From the NCBI GenBank assembly GCA_965214115.1, contig CBDCAU010000005.1, positions 124,001 through 188,000 of the forward strand: 64,000 nt of DNA. Reading direction: 5' to 3'. The position numbers and the translations under genes are program-made. Within the stretch, counting starts at the first letter, position 1. Each line of letters begins with the position of its first letter. The notes beneath the pieces are model-generated. The model had not been told where the DNA came from. It saw nothing but the letters and a program-made list of their open reading frames with translations, and searched no databases. The DNA comes from Owenweeksia sp965214115. Lineage in GTDB: Bacteria > Bacteroidota > Bacteroidia > Flavobacteriales > Schleiferiaceae. This document shows positions 1 to 8,764 of this stretch, piece after piece.

Positions 1-133
1 AAATCGCCAGCACCTTCGCCACCGTACTCTTCCCGCTGGCTTGCTCACCTATCAAAATGGTAATCTTCCCCAGTTCCAATTCCACCGATTGGATGGGGCC
101 GAAATTTTTGATGATGAGTTTTTCTTTTGCCAT
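1..133 (-). CDS. AAA-family ATPase, N-terminal 44 residues only (runs off the window edge)
   Basis: The reverse strand from the ATG at 133 encodes an N-terminus that begins MAKEKLIIKNFGPI and carries a Walker A motif (GEQASGKST, about residues 29-37). This layout, a short beta strand followed by 'NFGPI' and then a P-loop, is typical of the SMC/RecF-like AAA ATPases found in defence and DNA-repair proteins (family knowledge). The rest of the protein lies outside the window, so neither the subfamily nor a partner can be named. The upstream gap of about 60 bases up to position 197 contains a short dispersed repeat. Confidence 0.75.
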   Translation of the reverse strand, partial: MAKEKLIIKNFGPIQSVELELGKITILIGEQASGKSTVAKVLAI

Positions 134-160
134 TTCAAAGTGCTCGGTTGTTAGGTGTTG

Positions 161-187
161 GTTGTCAGGCTGAGCGCAGTCGAAGCC
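161..187. repeat. Short dispersed repeat with GAGCGCAGTCGA core, copy 1
   Basis: The segment contains TTGTCAGGCTGAGCGCAGTC followed by GAAGCC. A close relative (TTGTCACGTCGAGCGCAGTC) occurs at 12327-12353, inside hutG. Copy 1 is intergenic, copy 2 is coding. Confidence 0.6.
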
Positions 188-196
188 ATCTTTTTT

Positions 197-475
197 CTAA
201 TTTAAAATGCTTTCCTTTTCTTGTTCCAAGCTCCATTCATAAATCGCATCCGCGCAAAAGTCGATTCCGTTCGGCCATTCCAATGCGCCCAGTTTGGTTA
301 TCTTGACTTTTGCAAACAACTCTTCATCCAGCATTTCCATATAAATGCTGGGTTTTCCATTGCTCCATTCGCGGAATTTTTGCTCAAAATCCACTTGACG
401 AACTTCACCATCTTTAAATTTCAAGTCCAACTCAAACGGCCGGATGCTGATTATTTCAGCAATCTTTTTCATCAT
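197..475 (-). CDS. DUF2442 domain protein, second gene of a DUF4160/DUF2442 pair
   Basis: This 92-residue protein has the DUF2442 pattern: an opening beta region (IISIRPFELDLKFKDGEVR), a central MLDEELFAKVKI-like segment and the terminal 'LEWPNGIDFCADAIYEW' motif. DUF2442 proteins often stand directly after a DUF4160 gene, and such pairs are suspected, not proven, to act as toxin-antitoxin modules. The start codon overlaps the stop of the upstream DUF4160 gene in an ATGA arrangement, so the two are very likely translated together. A second ATG directly follows the first. The biochemical function is unknown. Confidence 0.8.
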   Translation of the reverse strand: MMKKIAEIISIRPFELDLKFKDGEVRQVDFEQKFREWSNGKPSIYMEMLDEELFAKVKITKLGALEWPNGIDFCADAIYEWSLEQEKESILN

Positions 476-696
476 TTTAATGGGTCAATTTTTCCAAAGT
501 TCGGATAATCCGAAACAGCTTCTTCCCAACTTTCATACAACTCTTCTTTATGAATCTCTGCCCAAGCTTGCACCAATTTAAGAGGCTTTTTTGGCAACTC
601 CCCGTTCATTATTTCTCTGGTTTCAATTTTGATTTGTGCTTCAAACTCCGCATACACGGCGTGAAAATGCGGCGGATTATGGTCGTGCGGATACAT
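472..696 (-). CDS. DUF4160 domain protein, start uncertain (homology continues upstream of the first ATG)
   Basis: The protein contains the DUF4160 signature 'YPHDHNPPHFHAVYAEFEAQI'-type region, rich in His and Pro, near its N-terminus. The first in-frame ATG is at 696, but the reading frame stays open upstream to a TAA at 757-759 and encodes PELSRFYGISIYMYPHDH, which resembles the usual DUF4160 N-terminus (SRFFGI.IYMY). No ATG, GTG or TTG lies in that extension, so translation would need ATT (753 or 756), CTG (726) or the internal ATG. Either the start codon is rare, or the gene has lost its true start. It shares an ATGA overlap with the downstream DUF2442 gene. Confidence 0.75.
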   Translation of the reverse strand: MYPHDHNPPHFHAVYAEFEAQIKIETREIMNGELPKKPLKLVQAWAEIHKEELYESWEEAVSDYPNFGKIDPLK

Positions 697-779
697 ATAA
701 ATTGAAATCCCATAAAATCGGCTCAGTTCCGGCTTTTCTACTATTTTAAAAATAATTTACGCCCCACTTTTCGCACCCA

Positions 780-872
780 AACTGACAACCGAATTGCAAT
801 TGAATTACTACCGAATTACAACCAATTACTCAATTACCAATTACCAATTACTTACTCATTATTACCTATTCC
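780..872. repeat. AT-rich degenerate repeat tract downstream of sdhA
   Basis: Directly after the sdhA stop codon lies an array of loosely repeated units (ATTACCAATTACCAATTAC and variants), preceded by ACTGACAACCGAATT. The same ACTGACAAC motif recurs near 15696, 54769 and 61861. No hairpin with a clear T-run and no gene was seen. Confidence 0.5.
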
Positions 873-2873
873 CTACTTATAACTCCTCGTCTTCAACTCC
901 ACCGCCTCAAACGTCAGTTCCTCTTTATTCAATTTCGCCTCGCTCGGGTCGCCCGTCCATTCCCACGCGGAAACAAACGCAAATTCTTCGTCGCGGCGGA
1001 GGGCTTCCCCTTCTTCCGTTTGGTATTCTTCGCGGAAGTGGCCGCCGGCGGATTCTTCGCGGGTGAGGGCGTCTTGGCACATCAGTTCGCCTAATTCCAA
1101 GAAATCCGCCACGCGCATCGCCTTGTCCAGTTCGGGGTTCATTTCTTTGGCGCCGCCGGTTACTTTCACGTTTTCCCAAAAGTCTTTGCGCAGCTCGGCG
1201 ATTTCCTTCATCGCGCTTTTCAAATCCTCGGCGTTGCGGCTCATCCCGCACTTTTCCCACATTATTTTCCCTAATTTTTTATGGAAATAATCCACCGAAT
1301 GTTCGCCATTGTTGTTCACCAATTTTTCGATGGTTTCGCGAACTTCATTTTCGGCTTTTTCAAATTCCGGTGTGTCAGTAGAAATTTCGCCCGTGCGGAT
1401 TTCGTCGGCCAAATAATCGCCCACGGTGTAGGGAAGCACAAAGTAGCCGTCCGCCAAACCTTGCATCAGCGCGGAAGCGCCGAGACGGTTCGCGCCGTGG
1501 TCGGAAAAGTTGGCCTCGCCCAGCGCGTAAAGTCCTTTGACCGTGGTCATTAGATTGTAATCCACCCAAGTGCCGCCCATCACATAATGCACCGCTGGGT
1601 AAATCATCATTGGCGTTTCGTAGGGGTTTTGGTCCACGATTTTCTCGTACATCTCGAAGAGGTTGCCGTATTTGGCCTCCACCGCTTTTTTGCCCAGTTC
1701 TTCAATTTTCTCGTCGGACGGATTGTCGATGCCCTGCACTTTGGCCTCGGTTTTCCCGTAGCGTTTTATCGCCGCAGCGAAATCCAAAAAGACCGCCTCG
1801 CCCGTTTTATTCACGCCAAAACCCGCATCGCAGCGCTCTTTGGCGGCACGGCTGGCCACGTCGCGCGGCACGAGGTTTCCAAAACTCGGATACCGCCTTT
1901 CCAAATAATAATCGCGCTCGTCCTCGCTCAGTTCGGTGGGTTTTTTCTCGCCCTTGCGGATGGCTTCGGCGTCCTCCTTTTTCTTCGGCACCCAAATGCG
2001 GCCGTCGTTCCGCAGCGATTCGCTCATCAAAGTGAGTTTCGATTGGTGGTCGCCGCTCACCGGAATGCAGGTCGGGTGAATCTGTGTATAGCACGGATTC
2101 GCCATAAACGCGCCTTTTTTGTGCGCCTTCCACGCGGCGGAACAGTTGCTGCCCATCGCGTTGGTGCTCAAATAAAAGACGTTTCCATACCCGCCGCTGC
2201 ACAGCAAAACCGCGTGGCCGCCGTGGCGTTCCAGCTCACCCGTTACAAGATTCCGCGCGATAATCCCACGGCATTTCCCATCCAACACCACGATGTCGTG
2301 CATTTCGTGGCGGTTGTACATTTTCACTTTCCCTTTGGAAATCTGCCGCGACAGCGCCGAATATGCGCCCAATAAAAGCTGCTGTCCCGTTTGGCCTTTT
2401 GCATAAAAAGTACGGCTCACCTGAACCCCGCCAAACGAGCGATTGTCCAACTGGCCGCCGTATTCGCGGGCAAAAGGCACACCCTGCGCCACGGCTTGGT
2501 CGATGATGTTGGCCGAGACTTCCGCCAGCCGGTAAGTGTTGGATTCGCGGCTGCGGTAGTCGCCGCCTTTTATGGTATCGTAAAAAAGGCGGTAAACGGA
2601 ATCGCCGTCGTTTTGATAATTCTTGGCCGCGTTGATGCCGCCCTGCGCCGCGATGGAGTGCGCACGGCGGGGCGAATCCTGAAAACAGAACGCCTTCACA
2701 TTGTAACCCATTTCCGCCAAGGAAGCCGCCGCCGACGCCCCCGCCAGCCCCGTGCCGATGCAGATGACGTCAATGTTGCGCTTGTTGGCGGGGTTCACCA
2801 GATTGATGCGGCCTTTGTGGTTTTTCCACTTTTCGGCCAGTGGGCCGGTCGGTACTTTGGGATCTAAACTCAT
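873..2873 (-). CDS. sdhA: Succinate dehydrogenase / fumarate reductase flavoprotein subunit
   Basis: The enzyme oxidises succinate to fumarate at a covalently bound FAD, at the cytoplasmic face of the inner membrane. Of 666 residues, the N-terminal Rossmann motif is GTGLAGAS (about residues 40-47), and the segment RRAHSIAAQGG (69-79) holds the His that normally carries the FAD. The active-site region HPTCIP and the C-terminal domain are present, and the length is normal for the Bacteroidota form. The frame stays open upstream into sdhC, but the ATG at 2873 gives the family N-terminus. The gene follows sdhC by 11 bases. The iron-sulphur subunit gene sdhB, usually next, is absent. Confidence 0.96.
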   Translation of the reverse strand: MSLDPKVPTGPLAEKWKNHKGRINLVNPANKRNIDVICIGTGLAGASAAASLAEMGYNVKAFCFQDSPRRAHSIAAQGGINAAKNYQNDGDSVYRLFYDTIKGGDYRSRESNTYRLAEVSANIIDQAVAQGVPFAREYGGQLDNRSFGGVQVSRTFYAKGQTGQQLLLGAYSALSRQISKGKVKMYNRHEMHDIVVLDGKCRGIIARNLVTGELERHGGHAVLLCSGGYGNVFYLSTNAMGSNCSAAWKAHKKGAFMANPCYTQIHPTCIPVSGDHQSKLTLMSESLRNDGRIWVPKKKEDAEAIRKGEKKPTELSEDERDYYLERRYPSFGNLVPRDVASRAAKERCDAGFGVNKTGEAVFLDFAAAIKRYGKTEAKVQGIDNPSDEKIEELGKKAVEAKYGNLFEMYEKIVDQNPYETPMMIYPAVHYVMGGTWVDYNLMTTVKGLYALGEANFSDHGANRLGASALMQGLADGYFVLPYTVGDYLADEIRTGEISTDTPEFEKAENEVRETIEKLVNNNGEHSVDYFHKKLGKIMWEKCGMSRNAEDLKSAMKEIAELRKDFWENVKVTGGAKEMNPELDKAMRVADFLELGELMCQDALTREESAGGHFREEYQTEEGEALRRDEEFAFVSAWEWTGDPSEAKLNKEELTFEAVELKTRSYK

Positions 2874-2884
2874 CTTGAAATTTT

Positions 2885-3574
2885 TTATCCGTTTATATAA
2901 ATGTAAACCGGAATGACGGCGAAGGCGGCGGGCACCACCACCGAAAACACCTTGCCGATGCCTTTGATGATGGGCGTGTACTTGGGATGGTCGAGACCCA
3001 AAGTGCGGAAGGCGCTCGCAAAGCCGTGCCACAGGTGGAAGCCCACGGCGGCCATCGCGATGACGTAGAGAATCGTCCACACCAAGCCCCATTGCGCATC
3101 GGTGTAAAGCGCGATGACGGTGGCGGCCAAGTCGGTGTTGCCGTCCACGTCGTTTTCCAGCGGGCCCCATTTCATTTGATACCAAAATTGCTGCATATGC
3201 ACGATGATGAACACCAAAACCACCGTGCCGAGGATGCCCATATTGCGCGCCGAAAATCCGGTGGGGCGGTGCGGTTGGTAGCTTTTATAGCCCTGCGGGC
3301 GCGCCCTGCGGTTAGCGAGGGTGATTACCAGCGCGTCGATGGCGTGGAACAAAATACTGGCATAGAGCAAATAAGACACGATGACGATGGGCGTGAAAGT
3401 GGTCATAAAATGCGCGTAGGCATTGAATTCCAGTTGCCCTTCTTCACTTAAGTCCAACAATTGCAGGTTGCCCGCCAAGTGCACGATGAGAAAGGTAACA
3501 AGAAACAAACCCGTGAGCGACATCCAGTATTTGCGGGCGATGGAGGAGCCAAGAAGCCCCGATTGTACGGCCAT
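2885..3574 (-). CDS. sdhC: Succinate dehydrogenase cytochrome b subunit (b558 family)
   Basis: This membrane anchor of complex II has about five hydrophobic helices with conserved histidines (FLIVHLAGN, LFHAIDA, IIVHMQQFWY, FHLWHGFAS), the expected haem ligands for the b558 family. It passes electrons from the SdhA/SdhB arm to menaquinone (family knowledge). A longer frame from TTG at 3607 exists, but that TTG is part of a TAATTTTG promoter box. The ATG at 3574 (MAVQSGLLGSSIARKYWM) is therefore chosen, giving 229 residues. It is the first gene of sdhCA. Confidence 0.92.
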   Translation of the reverse strand: MAVQSGLLGSSIARKYWMSLTGLFLVTFLIVHLAGNLQLLDLSEEGQLEFNAYAHFMTTFTPIVIVSYLLYASILFHAIDALVITLANRRARPQGYKSYQPHRPTGFSARNMGILGTVVLVFIIVHMQQFWYQMKWGPLENDVDGNTDLAATVIALYTDAQWGLVWTILYVIAMAAVGFHLWHGFASAFRTLGLDHPKYTPIIKGIGKVFSVVVPAAFAVIPVYIYING

Positions 3575-3604
3575 AGTTTTTGGAATGAGAAATTTTGTAT
3601 GGGA

Positions 3605-3612
3605 CAAAATTA
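3605..3612 (-). promoter_or_regulatory. Bacteroidota -7 promoter box for sdhCA
   Basis: On the minus strand the octamer TAATTTTG fits TAnnTTTG exactly and lies 30 bases before the sdhC ATG at 3574. No clear -33 TTTG was found at the usual distance. The box overlaps the only upstream alternative start codon (TTG), which argues for the shorter SdhC. Confidence 0.55.
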
Positions 3613-3739
3613 CAAGCGAAAGGGGTTTGTGCGGAGGGGCGGGTTATTTAGAATGGATTTAGGGAGGAGGAGTTCTCAGTTGTCAGTTCTCAGTGAACAG
3701 TGGTCACTCGCCTTCTCCAAATGGGAAATCCCACTCTCT

Positions 3740-5458
3740 CTATTGTTTTAAAAACTTGAAAGTTTTTCCCGAATCCTTGGAGCGCACTTTCAAAAAATAC
3801 ATTCCAGTTGACAGTGCGGAAATATCCAGTTTCGCACCCCGCGCGGTGGCTTCTTTTTCAAAAGGCCATTTTTTGCCCGAAACATCAAAGAGCTCCATAT
3901 CCAACGACTCGTTTTTTTCATTTGAGATAACAAGAAAATTCTGAGCTGGATTGGGGAAAATCTGCACCCAATTCAGTGGTTTTAATTCTTCAATCCCGAT
4001 GAAATTCGTATCAAAAACCTCCACGTTTGTTTGGCCGATTTTCACAATGTTTCCGTTGGCGGAGGCAATATCTAATTTTAAGTCGATTTGCAGCGAATCG
4101 TGTTGTACGAAAAACTTGCCGCGAAAAACGGAATCCACAGAGTAGATAAATGAATCGCCTGCCGCGATGTTCAGGTTTTCCAATTTTACCAAAACCAAAT
4201 CGGTAACGCAGGGGTCGGGCGTATTTTCAACGTATCGGAACGCCAAGCTGTCCAGTATTTTACTGGACTGATTACGGAAAGTGATTTCCCAGTCCGAGTG
4301 AGTATCGATTAAATAATCATCGCCAGCGGGGTCAGGCACGGTATCGATTCGTGAAAAATAAAGCTGGGTGTTTTTTATCGTATAGGAAAGACTGTCGAAC
4401 GCGGCTGCTTTAGGCTGTCCGAGAACGATGCTTTCTACCGCGCCCTCGCTGGCGACTATTAAAAGCGAATCATTGTACCACGTTTGGTCGTACCATCTAT
4501 CATCGGTTAAGATGTTTTTATGGAGTTGACCCTTCCCAAGTGAGGAAAAATTACTTTTGCTGACCACCTCAAAGCTGTCATTGGCCAATGCTACCCAAGC
4601 TTCGCCTTGTTCAAAATAAAGGCGGGGTTCGATAAGGGAAGATACTTGGTTAAACTTTGAAGAATCCAGCACTTGCAAATCCGACCTACGGCTTATGGTG
4701 AATTTACGATTGTGAATAGTGTCGGGAAAAGTGGTGAAATAAGTGGAATCGGTATATTCATAAAATCGCACATAATCGGACTGCGCTGCCTGTGTGCTTA
4801 CATAAGCCGTATCATTTTTTATGTCATAAATCACAACGGAGGGGAGAGCAAAAGCATCCCCGAACGAACTGAGCAAAAGAGAATCATTTCCCAAATAAAC
4901 ACCTCGACCCGTAAAAATAAGATTGCTGCCAGCCAGTCTTTCGTATGAAAAGGTGGTGTCTAAATTAGCATTAAAACCTTTTGCCCCATCGTCATCGATC
5001 AAGGCAATATGATTAGAGTCCATTTCCAAAATTCCATACCGCCCGATATTGGAAACATCGGACGTACGATAAGAGGCTACTAAGTTCAAGTCCATATCAT
5101 ACTGGCGCAGAATAAAGCTGCTGATTGGAAAACTTCCACAGCTTTCTTGAAGAATGGCCCTCATCAGGAGCGTTCCATCTGACAATGCTTTAATTCTGGG
5201 CAAAACCAAATAAGCCCCTTCCGATTCAGAAATCGTCCGCCGCGCCACAGTATGACCTTGCGAATCCAAGGTGTAAATATCCATCACCGCGCTGCCAGTT
5301 CGATTTCGCGAAGCGTGGACGGCCACCGTCAAAGTATCCAATCGAGTTACAAACGTGGGACCCTGCTCATCCGCCTCCGCAAAAACACGGTTGAAAATTT
5401 GAGCATCCGCAGAGAAAGCCAGCTCGAGGAAAAAGAGAGAAAAGTAGAAATTCTTCAT
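3740..5458 (-). CDS. Secreted protein with C-terminal T9SS sorting domain
   Basis: The 572-residue protein starts with a signal peptide (MKNFYFSLFFLELAFSADAQ). It ends with a type A T9SS sorting domain: WVQIFPNPAQNFLVISNE, then ELFDVSGKKW and a final 'LSTGMYFLKVRSKDSGKTFKFLKQ'-type strand set. The middle is beta-rich, about 450 residues, with no recognised enzyme motif. It is probably exported through the inner membrane by Sec and through the outer membrane by the T9SS, then anchored or released. An upstream ATG (5503) is ignored because it would bury the signal peptide. The function is unknown. Confidence 0.85.
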   Translation of the reverse strand: MKNFYFSLFFLELAFSADAQIFNRVFAEADEQGPTFVTRLDTLTVAVHASRNRTGSAVMDIYTLDSQGHTVARRTISESEGAYLVLPRIKALSDGTLLMRAILQESCGSFPISSFILRQYDMDLNLVASYRTSDVSNIGRYGILEMDSNHIALIDDDGAKGFNANLDTTFSYERLAGSNLIFTGRGVYLGNDSLLLSSFGDAFALPSVVIYDIKNDTAYVSTQAAQSDYVRFYEYTDSTYFTTFPDTIHNRKFTISRRSDLQVLDSSKFNQVSSLIEPRLYFEQGEAWVALANDSFEVVSKSNFSSLGKGQLHKNILTDDRWYDQTWYNDSLLIVASEGAVESIVLGQPKAAAFDSLSYTIKNTQLYFSRIDTVPDPAGDDYLIDTHSDWEITFRNQSSKILDSLAFRYVENTPDPCVTDLVLVKLENLNIAAGDSFIYSVDSVFRGKFFVQHDSLQIDLKLDIASANGNIVKIGQTNVEVFDTNFIGIEELKPLNWVQIFPNPAQNFLVISNEKNESLDMELFDVSGKKWPFEKEATARGAKLDISALSTGMYFLKVRSKDSGKTFKFLKQ

Positions 5459-5715
5459 TGGGAAAAAGGATTTTCCGCGAATATATAAAAACCGCATAGC
5501 CAAAGAAAATTCTCACTCCGCAATTTGCGAGCAGTTGCAACATACTCGAAACCGCAATCGAATCCATTGTAAACTCTCCCTCTTAAATTCGCCTCCGCTG
5601 GTGCGCGTTCGAACGCGTTCCAAATCGTTTTGCCCAACCCCCGAATGTCATCTAAAAAACCTTTCTCAAAACCACCCCTTTTTATATTGAGACCGAATTT
5701 TAAAAAACATTGAAA

Positions 5716-6504
5716 ATGAGAATTCTCACCATTTTGATAAGTTTCGGGCTGAGTTTCTGCACGACCTCGCAAAATCCTGAAACGGCTGAAAATCAATCCC
5801 AAAACCCCGAGATGGAAACGGAAAACGCGCCCTTCGCCGTGGTGGAACTTTTTACCTCCGAAGGCTGCTCCAGTTGCCCGCCCGCCGACAAAGTGCTGAG
5901 CCGATTGGTGGACGAATCCCAAACCTCCGGCAAAAACATCATCGCGCTTTCCTTCCACGTGGATTACTGGAACCGCCTCGGCTGGGCCGATCCGTTTAGC
6001 CGCCCCGAATTTTCCGCGCGCCAAAGAACCTACGCGCGAAAAATGAATGCATCGCGCGTGTACACCCCGCAAATGGTGGTGAACGGAAAAGAGGAATTTA
6101 CAGGCTCCAAAGAGAGCACCGCGCGCTCCGCCATCGAAGCGGCTTTGAAGGAAAAACCCAGCGTGGCCGTGGAAATCTCAGAAATGAAATGGGAAGGAAA
6201 TGACTTGCAAGGAAATTATTCCGTCAGCGAAATTCCTGAAAATGCGGTGGTGAATGTGGCAGTGGTGGAGCGCAACCTTTCCCGAAACGTAACGCGCGGC
6301 GAAAACCGGGGCCGCGAACTAAAACACGACAACGTGGTGCGTTCTTTTTCGGTAAAAGATCTCAACGAAAAAACAGGTCGTTTTTCATTAAAAATTCCCA
6401 ACGATTTAAATAAGGAAAATGCCTCGATTGTTATTTACGTTCAAGATGAGAATTCGTGGAAAGTTTTGGGCGCAAAAAGTGAAATTCTAAAGGACAAATT
6501 CTGA
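5716..6504 (+). CDS. DUF1223 family protein, thioredoxin-like fold with CxxC
   Basis: The 262-residue protein begins with a short hydrophobic segment ending LSFC (a weak lipobox, Cys 15). Its DUF1223 core reads VVELFTSEGCSSCPPADK, with CxxC at about residues 51-54, then FHVDYWNRLGW and YTPQMVVNG. These motifs define DUF1223, a periplasmic thioredoxin-like family without a settled function. The CxxC suggests redox activity or metal binding (inference). ATG 5716 is preferred to the TTG at 5710 because it starts the signal peptide directly. It stands alone between two convergent genes. Confidence 0.85.
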   Translation: MRILTILISFGLSFCTTSQNPETAENQSQNPEMETENAPFAVVELFTSEGCSSCPPADKVLSRLVDESQTSGKNIIALSFHVDYWNRLGWADPFSRPEFSARQRTYARKMNASRVYTPQMVVNGKEEFTGSKESTARSAIEAALKEKPSVAVEISEMKWEGNDLQGNYSVSEIPENAVVNVAVVERNLSRNVTRGENRGRELKHDNVVRSFSVKDLNEKTGRFSLKIPNDLNKENASIVIYVQDENSWKVLGAKSEILKDKF

Positions 6505-6686
6505 GGCTGGGAAAGTTCCAATCCGGCCCATTTTAAAATATAGAAACAGGGCAATTCTAAAGAAGTAAAATCATCAAAAAGAATAGTTCTTAGAATAGCC
6601 GCCGGATTCTGTCATCTAAAAAAGGGAAATCGGGCAAATCATCTCTAAAAGCAGCGAAGGAAATTTAGTGTTCAAAAACTCAAAAA

Positions 6687-7793
6687 CTAAGAATCCACTA
6701 CCTCTCCGCCCTGCCCTTCCTGCATCAGATAGCTTTTGATAAAAACGTCCAAATCGCCGTCCAGCACGTTGTCCGGACTGCCGGATTCCGTGCCCGTGCG
6801 TACGTCTTTCACCAATTTATACGGGTGCAAAACGTAGTTGCGGATCTGGCTGCCCCATTCGATTTTCTTTTTGCCTGCCTCTATCTCCGCGCGCTTTTCA
6901 TTCTTCGCCTCCATTTCAATTTCATACAGTTGCGACTTTAACAATTGAATCGCTTTTTCCTTGTTCTGGAGCTGGCTGCGGCTTTCCGTATTTTCGATGA
7001 TAATGCCGCTGGGCTTATGTTTCAGGCGCACGCCCGTTTCCACTTTGTTCACGTTTTGCCCGCCCGCGCCGCCGCTCCGAAAGGTGTCCCACTCGATTTC
7101 GGAAAGGTTCACGTCAATTTGAATCGACTCATCCACCAGCGGAAAAACATAAACGGAGACGAAAGAAGTATGTCGCCGCGATTGGCTGTCAAACGGCGAA
7201 ATCCGCACGAGTCGGTGCACGCCGTTTTCACCTTTTAGATAGCCGAAAACGTAGTCGCCCTCAATCTCCAAAGTCACGGTTTTCACGCCCGCCACGTCGC
7301 CCGCTTGGTAGTTGATTTCGCGCACTTTGTAGCCTTCGCGCTCGGCCCAGCGGAGGTACATCCGCATCAGCATCCCCGCCCAGTCGCAGCTTTCGGTGCC
7401 GCCCGCCCCAGCGGTAATTTGTAGTACCCCGCTCAGTTTGTCTTCCTCGCCGCTCAACATATTGCGGAATTCCAGATCTTCCACCAACTTGCGCACTTTC
7501 GCCTCTATCTTTTCTACCTCATCGGCTTCCATTTCGCCCGCTTCGTAAAATTCCACCGCCAGTTCCAGTTCCTCGAACTGCGTTTCGGTTTCTTCAAATT
7601 TCTCCACCCACGATTTCAAACCTTGGATGTGGCGCATCAGGTTTTGCGCCGCGATTTGGTCGTCCCAAAAATCGGGGGCCACGGTTTTTTCTTCTTCATT
7701 GGCGATCTGGATTTTTTTTTGGTCAATGTCCAAATAGCCGCGCAGCGCGTCTTTGCGCGTTTTCAGTTCCTGTAAATCGTCTTGGGAAATCAT
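6687..7793 (-). CDS. prfB: Peptide chain release factor 2
   Basis: RF2 ends translation at UAA and UGA codons in the ribosomal A site. The 368-residue protein carries the tripeptide anticodon SPF (about residues 199-201) and the catalytic GGQ loop (about 244-246), both characteristic of RF2. The N-terminal LRGYLDID region is encoded continuously: the UGA programmed-frameshift site that regulates prfB in many bacteria is not present, so this gene cannot use that autoregulation. A TACTTTTG box lies only four bases before the ATG, suggesting a leaderless mRNA. Confidence 0.96.
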   Translation of the reverse strand: MISQDDLQELKTRKDALRGYLDIDQKKIQIANEEEKTVAPDFWDDQIAAQNLMRHIQGLKSWVEKFEETETQFEELELAVEFYEAGEMEADEVEKIEAKVRKLVEDLEFRNMLSGEEDKLSGVLQITAGAGGTESCDWAGMLMRMYLRWAEREGYKVREINYQAGDVAGVKTVTLEIEGDYVFGYLKGENGVHRLVRISPFDSQSRRHTSFVSVYVFPLVDESIQIDVNLSEIEWDTFRSGGAGGQNVNKVETGVRLKHKPSGIIIENTESRSQLQNKEKAIQLLKSQLYEIEMEAKNEKRAEIEAGKKKIEWGSQIRNYVLHPYKLVKDVRTGTESGSPDNVLDGDLDVFIKSYLMQEGQGGEVVDS

Positions 7794-7797
7794 CGGG

Positions 7798-7805
7798 CAA
7801 AAGTA
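7798..7805 (-). promoter_or_regulatory. -7 promoter box four bases from the prfB start
   Basis: TACTTTTG on the minus strand matches TAnnTTTG exactly and is followed by CCCG and then the prfB ATG. Transcription should begin at or within a base or two of the start codon. The ruvC gene shows the same octamer at the same distance. No clear -33 element. Confidence 0.6.
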
Positions 7806-7945
7806 GGGAAGGCGGGAATTCAGAGAATTGGTTTGGTCACCCTATTGGGATTTAATTTCATAAAAAAATTATCCCAACGGAAATTTATTGGTAAAGATGA
7901 TTTGGAGTGGCGACAGCTTTAACCGGATAAAATCGCCAACGCCAT

Positions 7946-8764
7946 TTAATCCCAAGTTGGCGCAAATTCGGGGTCGATGATCCGCATATTTTTATCGCGC
8001 AGTTTATCGATTTCCGCCATTTCGTCCTCGTCCAGTTGAAAATTGAAAACGTCGATGTTCTGTTTGATGCGCACCAATTGCGACGATTTGGGAATCGCCA
8101 CCACGCCCTCTTGCTGCACCAGCCAGCGCAAAGCCACCTGGGCAGGTTTCACTTTGTGTTTCAGGGCGATGTGTTGCAACACATCGTTGTCCACCACTTG
8201 GCCTTTGGCAATGGGACAATAGGCGGTGGCAAAACAGTCCATCGAGCGGGTCTTTTTCAACAGTTCGTCTTGGTTCAAAAAAACGTGGTATTCAAACTGG
8301 TTGCAGTCGATTTTGTAGCCCAGCTTTTCCACTTCCGCCAAAAGTTCCGTATTGAAATTGCTTACGCCGATGTGCTTCGTAAGCCCCCGCTCCTGCGCTA
8401 TTCCCAACTGTTCCAAGGATTCTTCCAGCGGGATTTCTTGGTTCGGCCAGTGGATCAAAAGCAAATCCACGTGGTCTTGCTTCAGTTTCTTCAAACTCCT
8501 TTCCACCGAGGGCAGAAATTTTTCTTTGGAAAGATGCGTCCACCACACTTTGGTGGTGAGGAACAGCCGGTCGCGATCCACCGAAAAATTGCCCACCACC
8601 TTGCCGATTTCCTCTTCGTTTTCATACATCTGCGCCGTGTCAAAATGGCGGTAGCCCACGTCCAGCGCGAACTCCAAGATGCCCTCCGCTTGGCGGCCTT
8701 TCAAATTGAACGTGCCAAAACCAAGCTTCGGAATCCAGTTGCCTTCTTTTTTGATGTATTCCAT
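7946..8764 (-). CDS. Aldo/keto reductase
   Basis: This 272-residue NADPH-dependent oxidoreductase reduces aldehydes or ketones (family knowledge). The catalytic tetrad can be seen: Asp and Tyr in HFDTAQMYENEE, Lys in LTTKVWW, His in LLLIHWPN. The Rossmann-type NADP contacts appear as GVSNF and PKSSQLVRIKQN. Its length and motifs match the AKR3/AKR5-like group (2,5-diketo-gluconate reductase type), but the substrate cannot be read from the sequence. It is monocistronic, with a repeat-filled gap upstream. Confidence 0.93.
   Translation of the reverse strand: MEYIKKEGNWIPKLGFGTFNLKGRQAEGILEFALDVGYRHFDTAQMYENEEEIGKVVGNFSVDRDRLFLTTKVWWTHLSKEKFLPSVERSLKKLKQDHVDLLLIHWPNQEIPLEESLEQLGIAQERGLTKHIGVSNFNTELLAEVEKLGYKIDCNQFEYHVFLNQDELLKKTRSMDCFATAYCPIAKGQVVDNDVLQHIALKHKVKPAQVALRWLVQQEGVVAIPKSSQLVRIKQNIDVFNFQLDEDEMAEIDKLRDKNMRIIDPEFAPTWD

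Noticed and set aside
1587..2375. Long antisense frame inside sdhA (262 codons)
   Set aside because: Composition-driven shadow of a GC-rich gene; no motif, no start signal. The same holds for the frames at 41523-41951, 42021-42680 and 42747-43517 in the TonB receptor gene and 9196-10194 in the Kelch gene.
2874..3185. A 104-codon N-terminal extension of sdhA in the sdhC region
   Set aside because: It is the shadow of sdhC in another frame, has no SdhA similarity, and the ATG at 2873 gives the normal N-terminus.
6687..7793. Programmed +1 frameshift in prfB
   Set aside because: The sequence around LRGYLD is one open frame without UGA.
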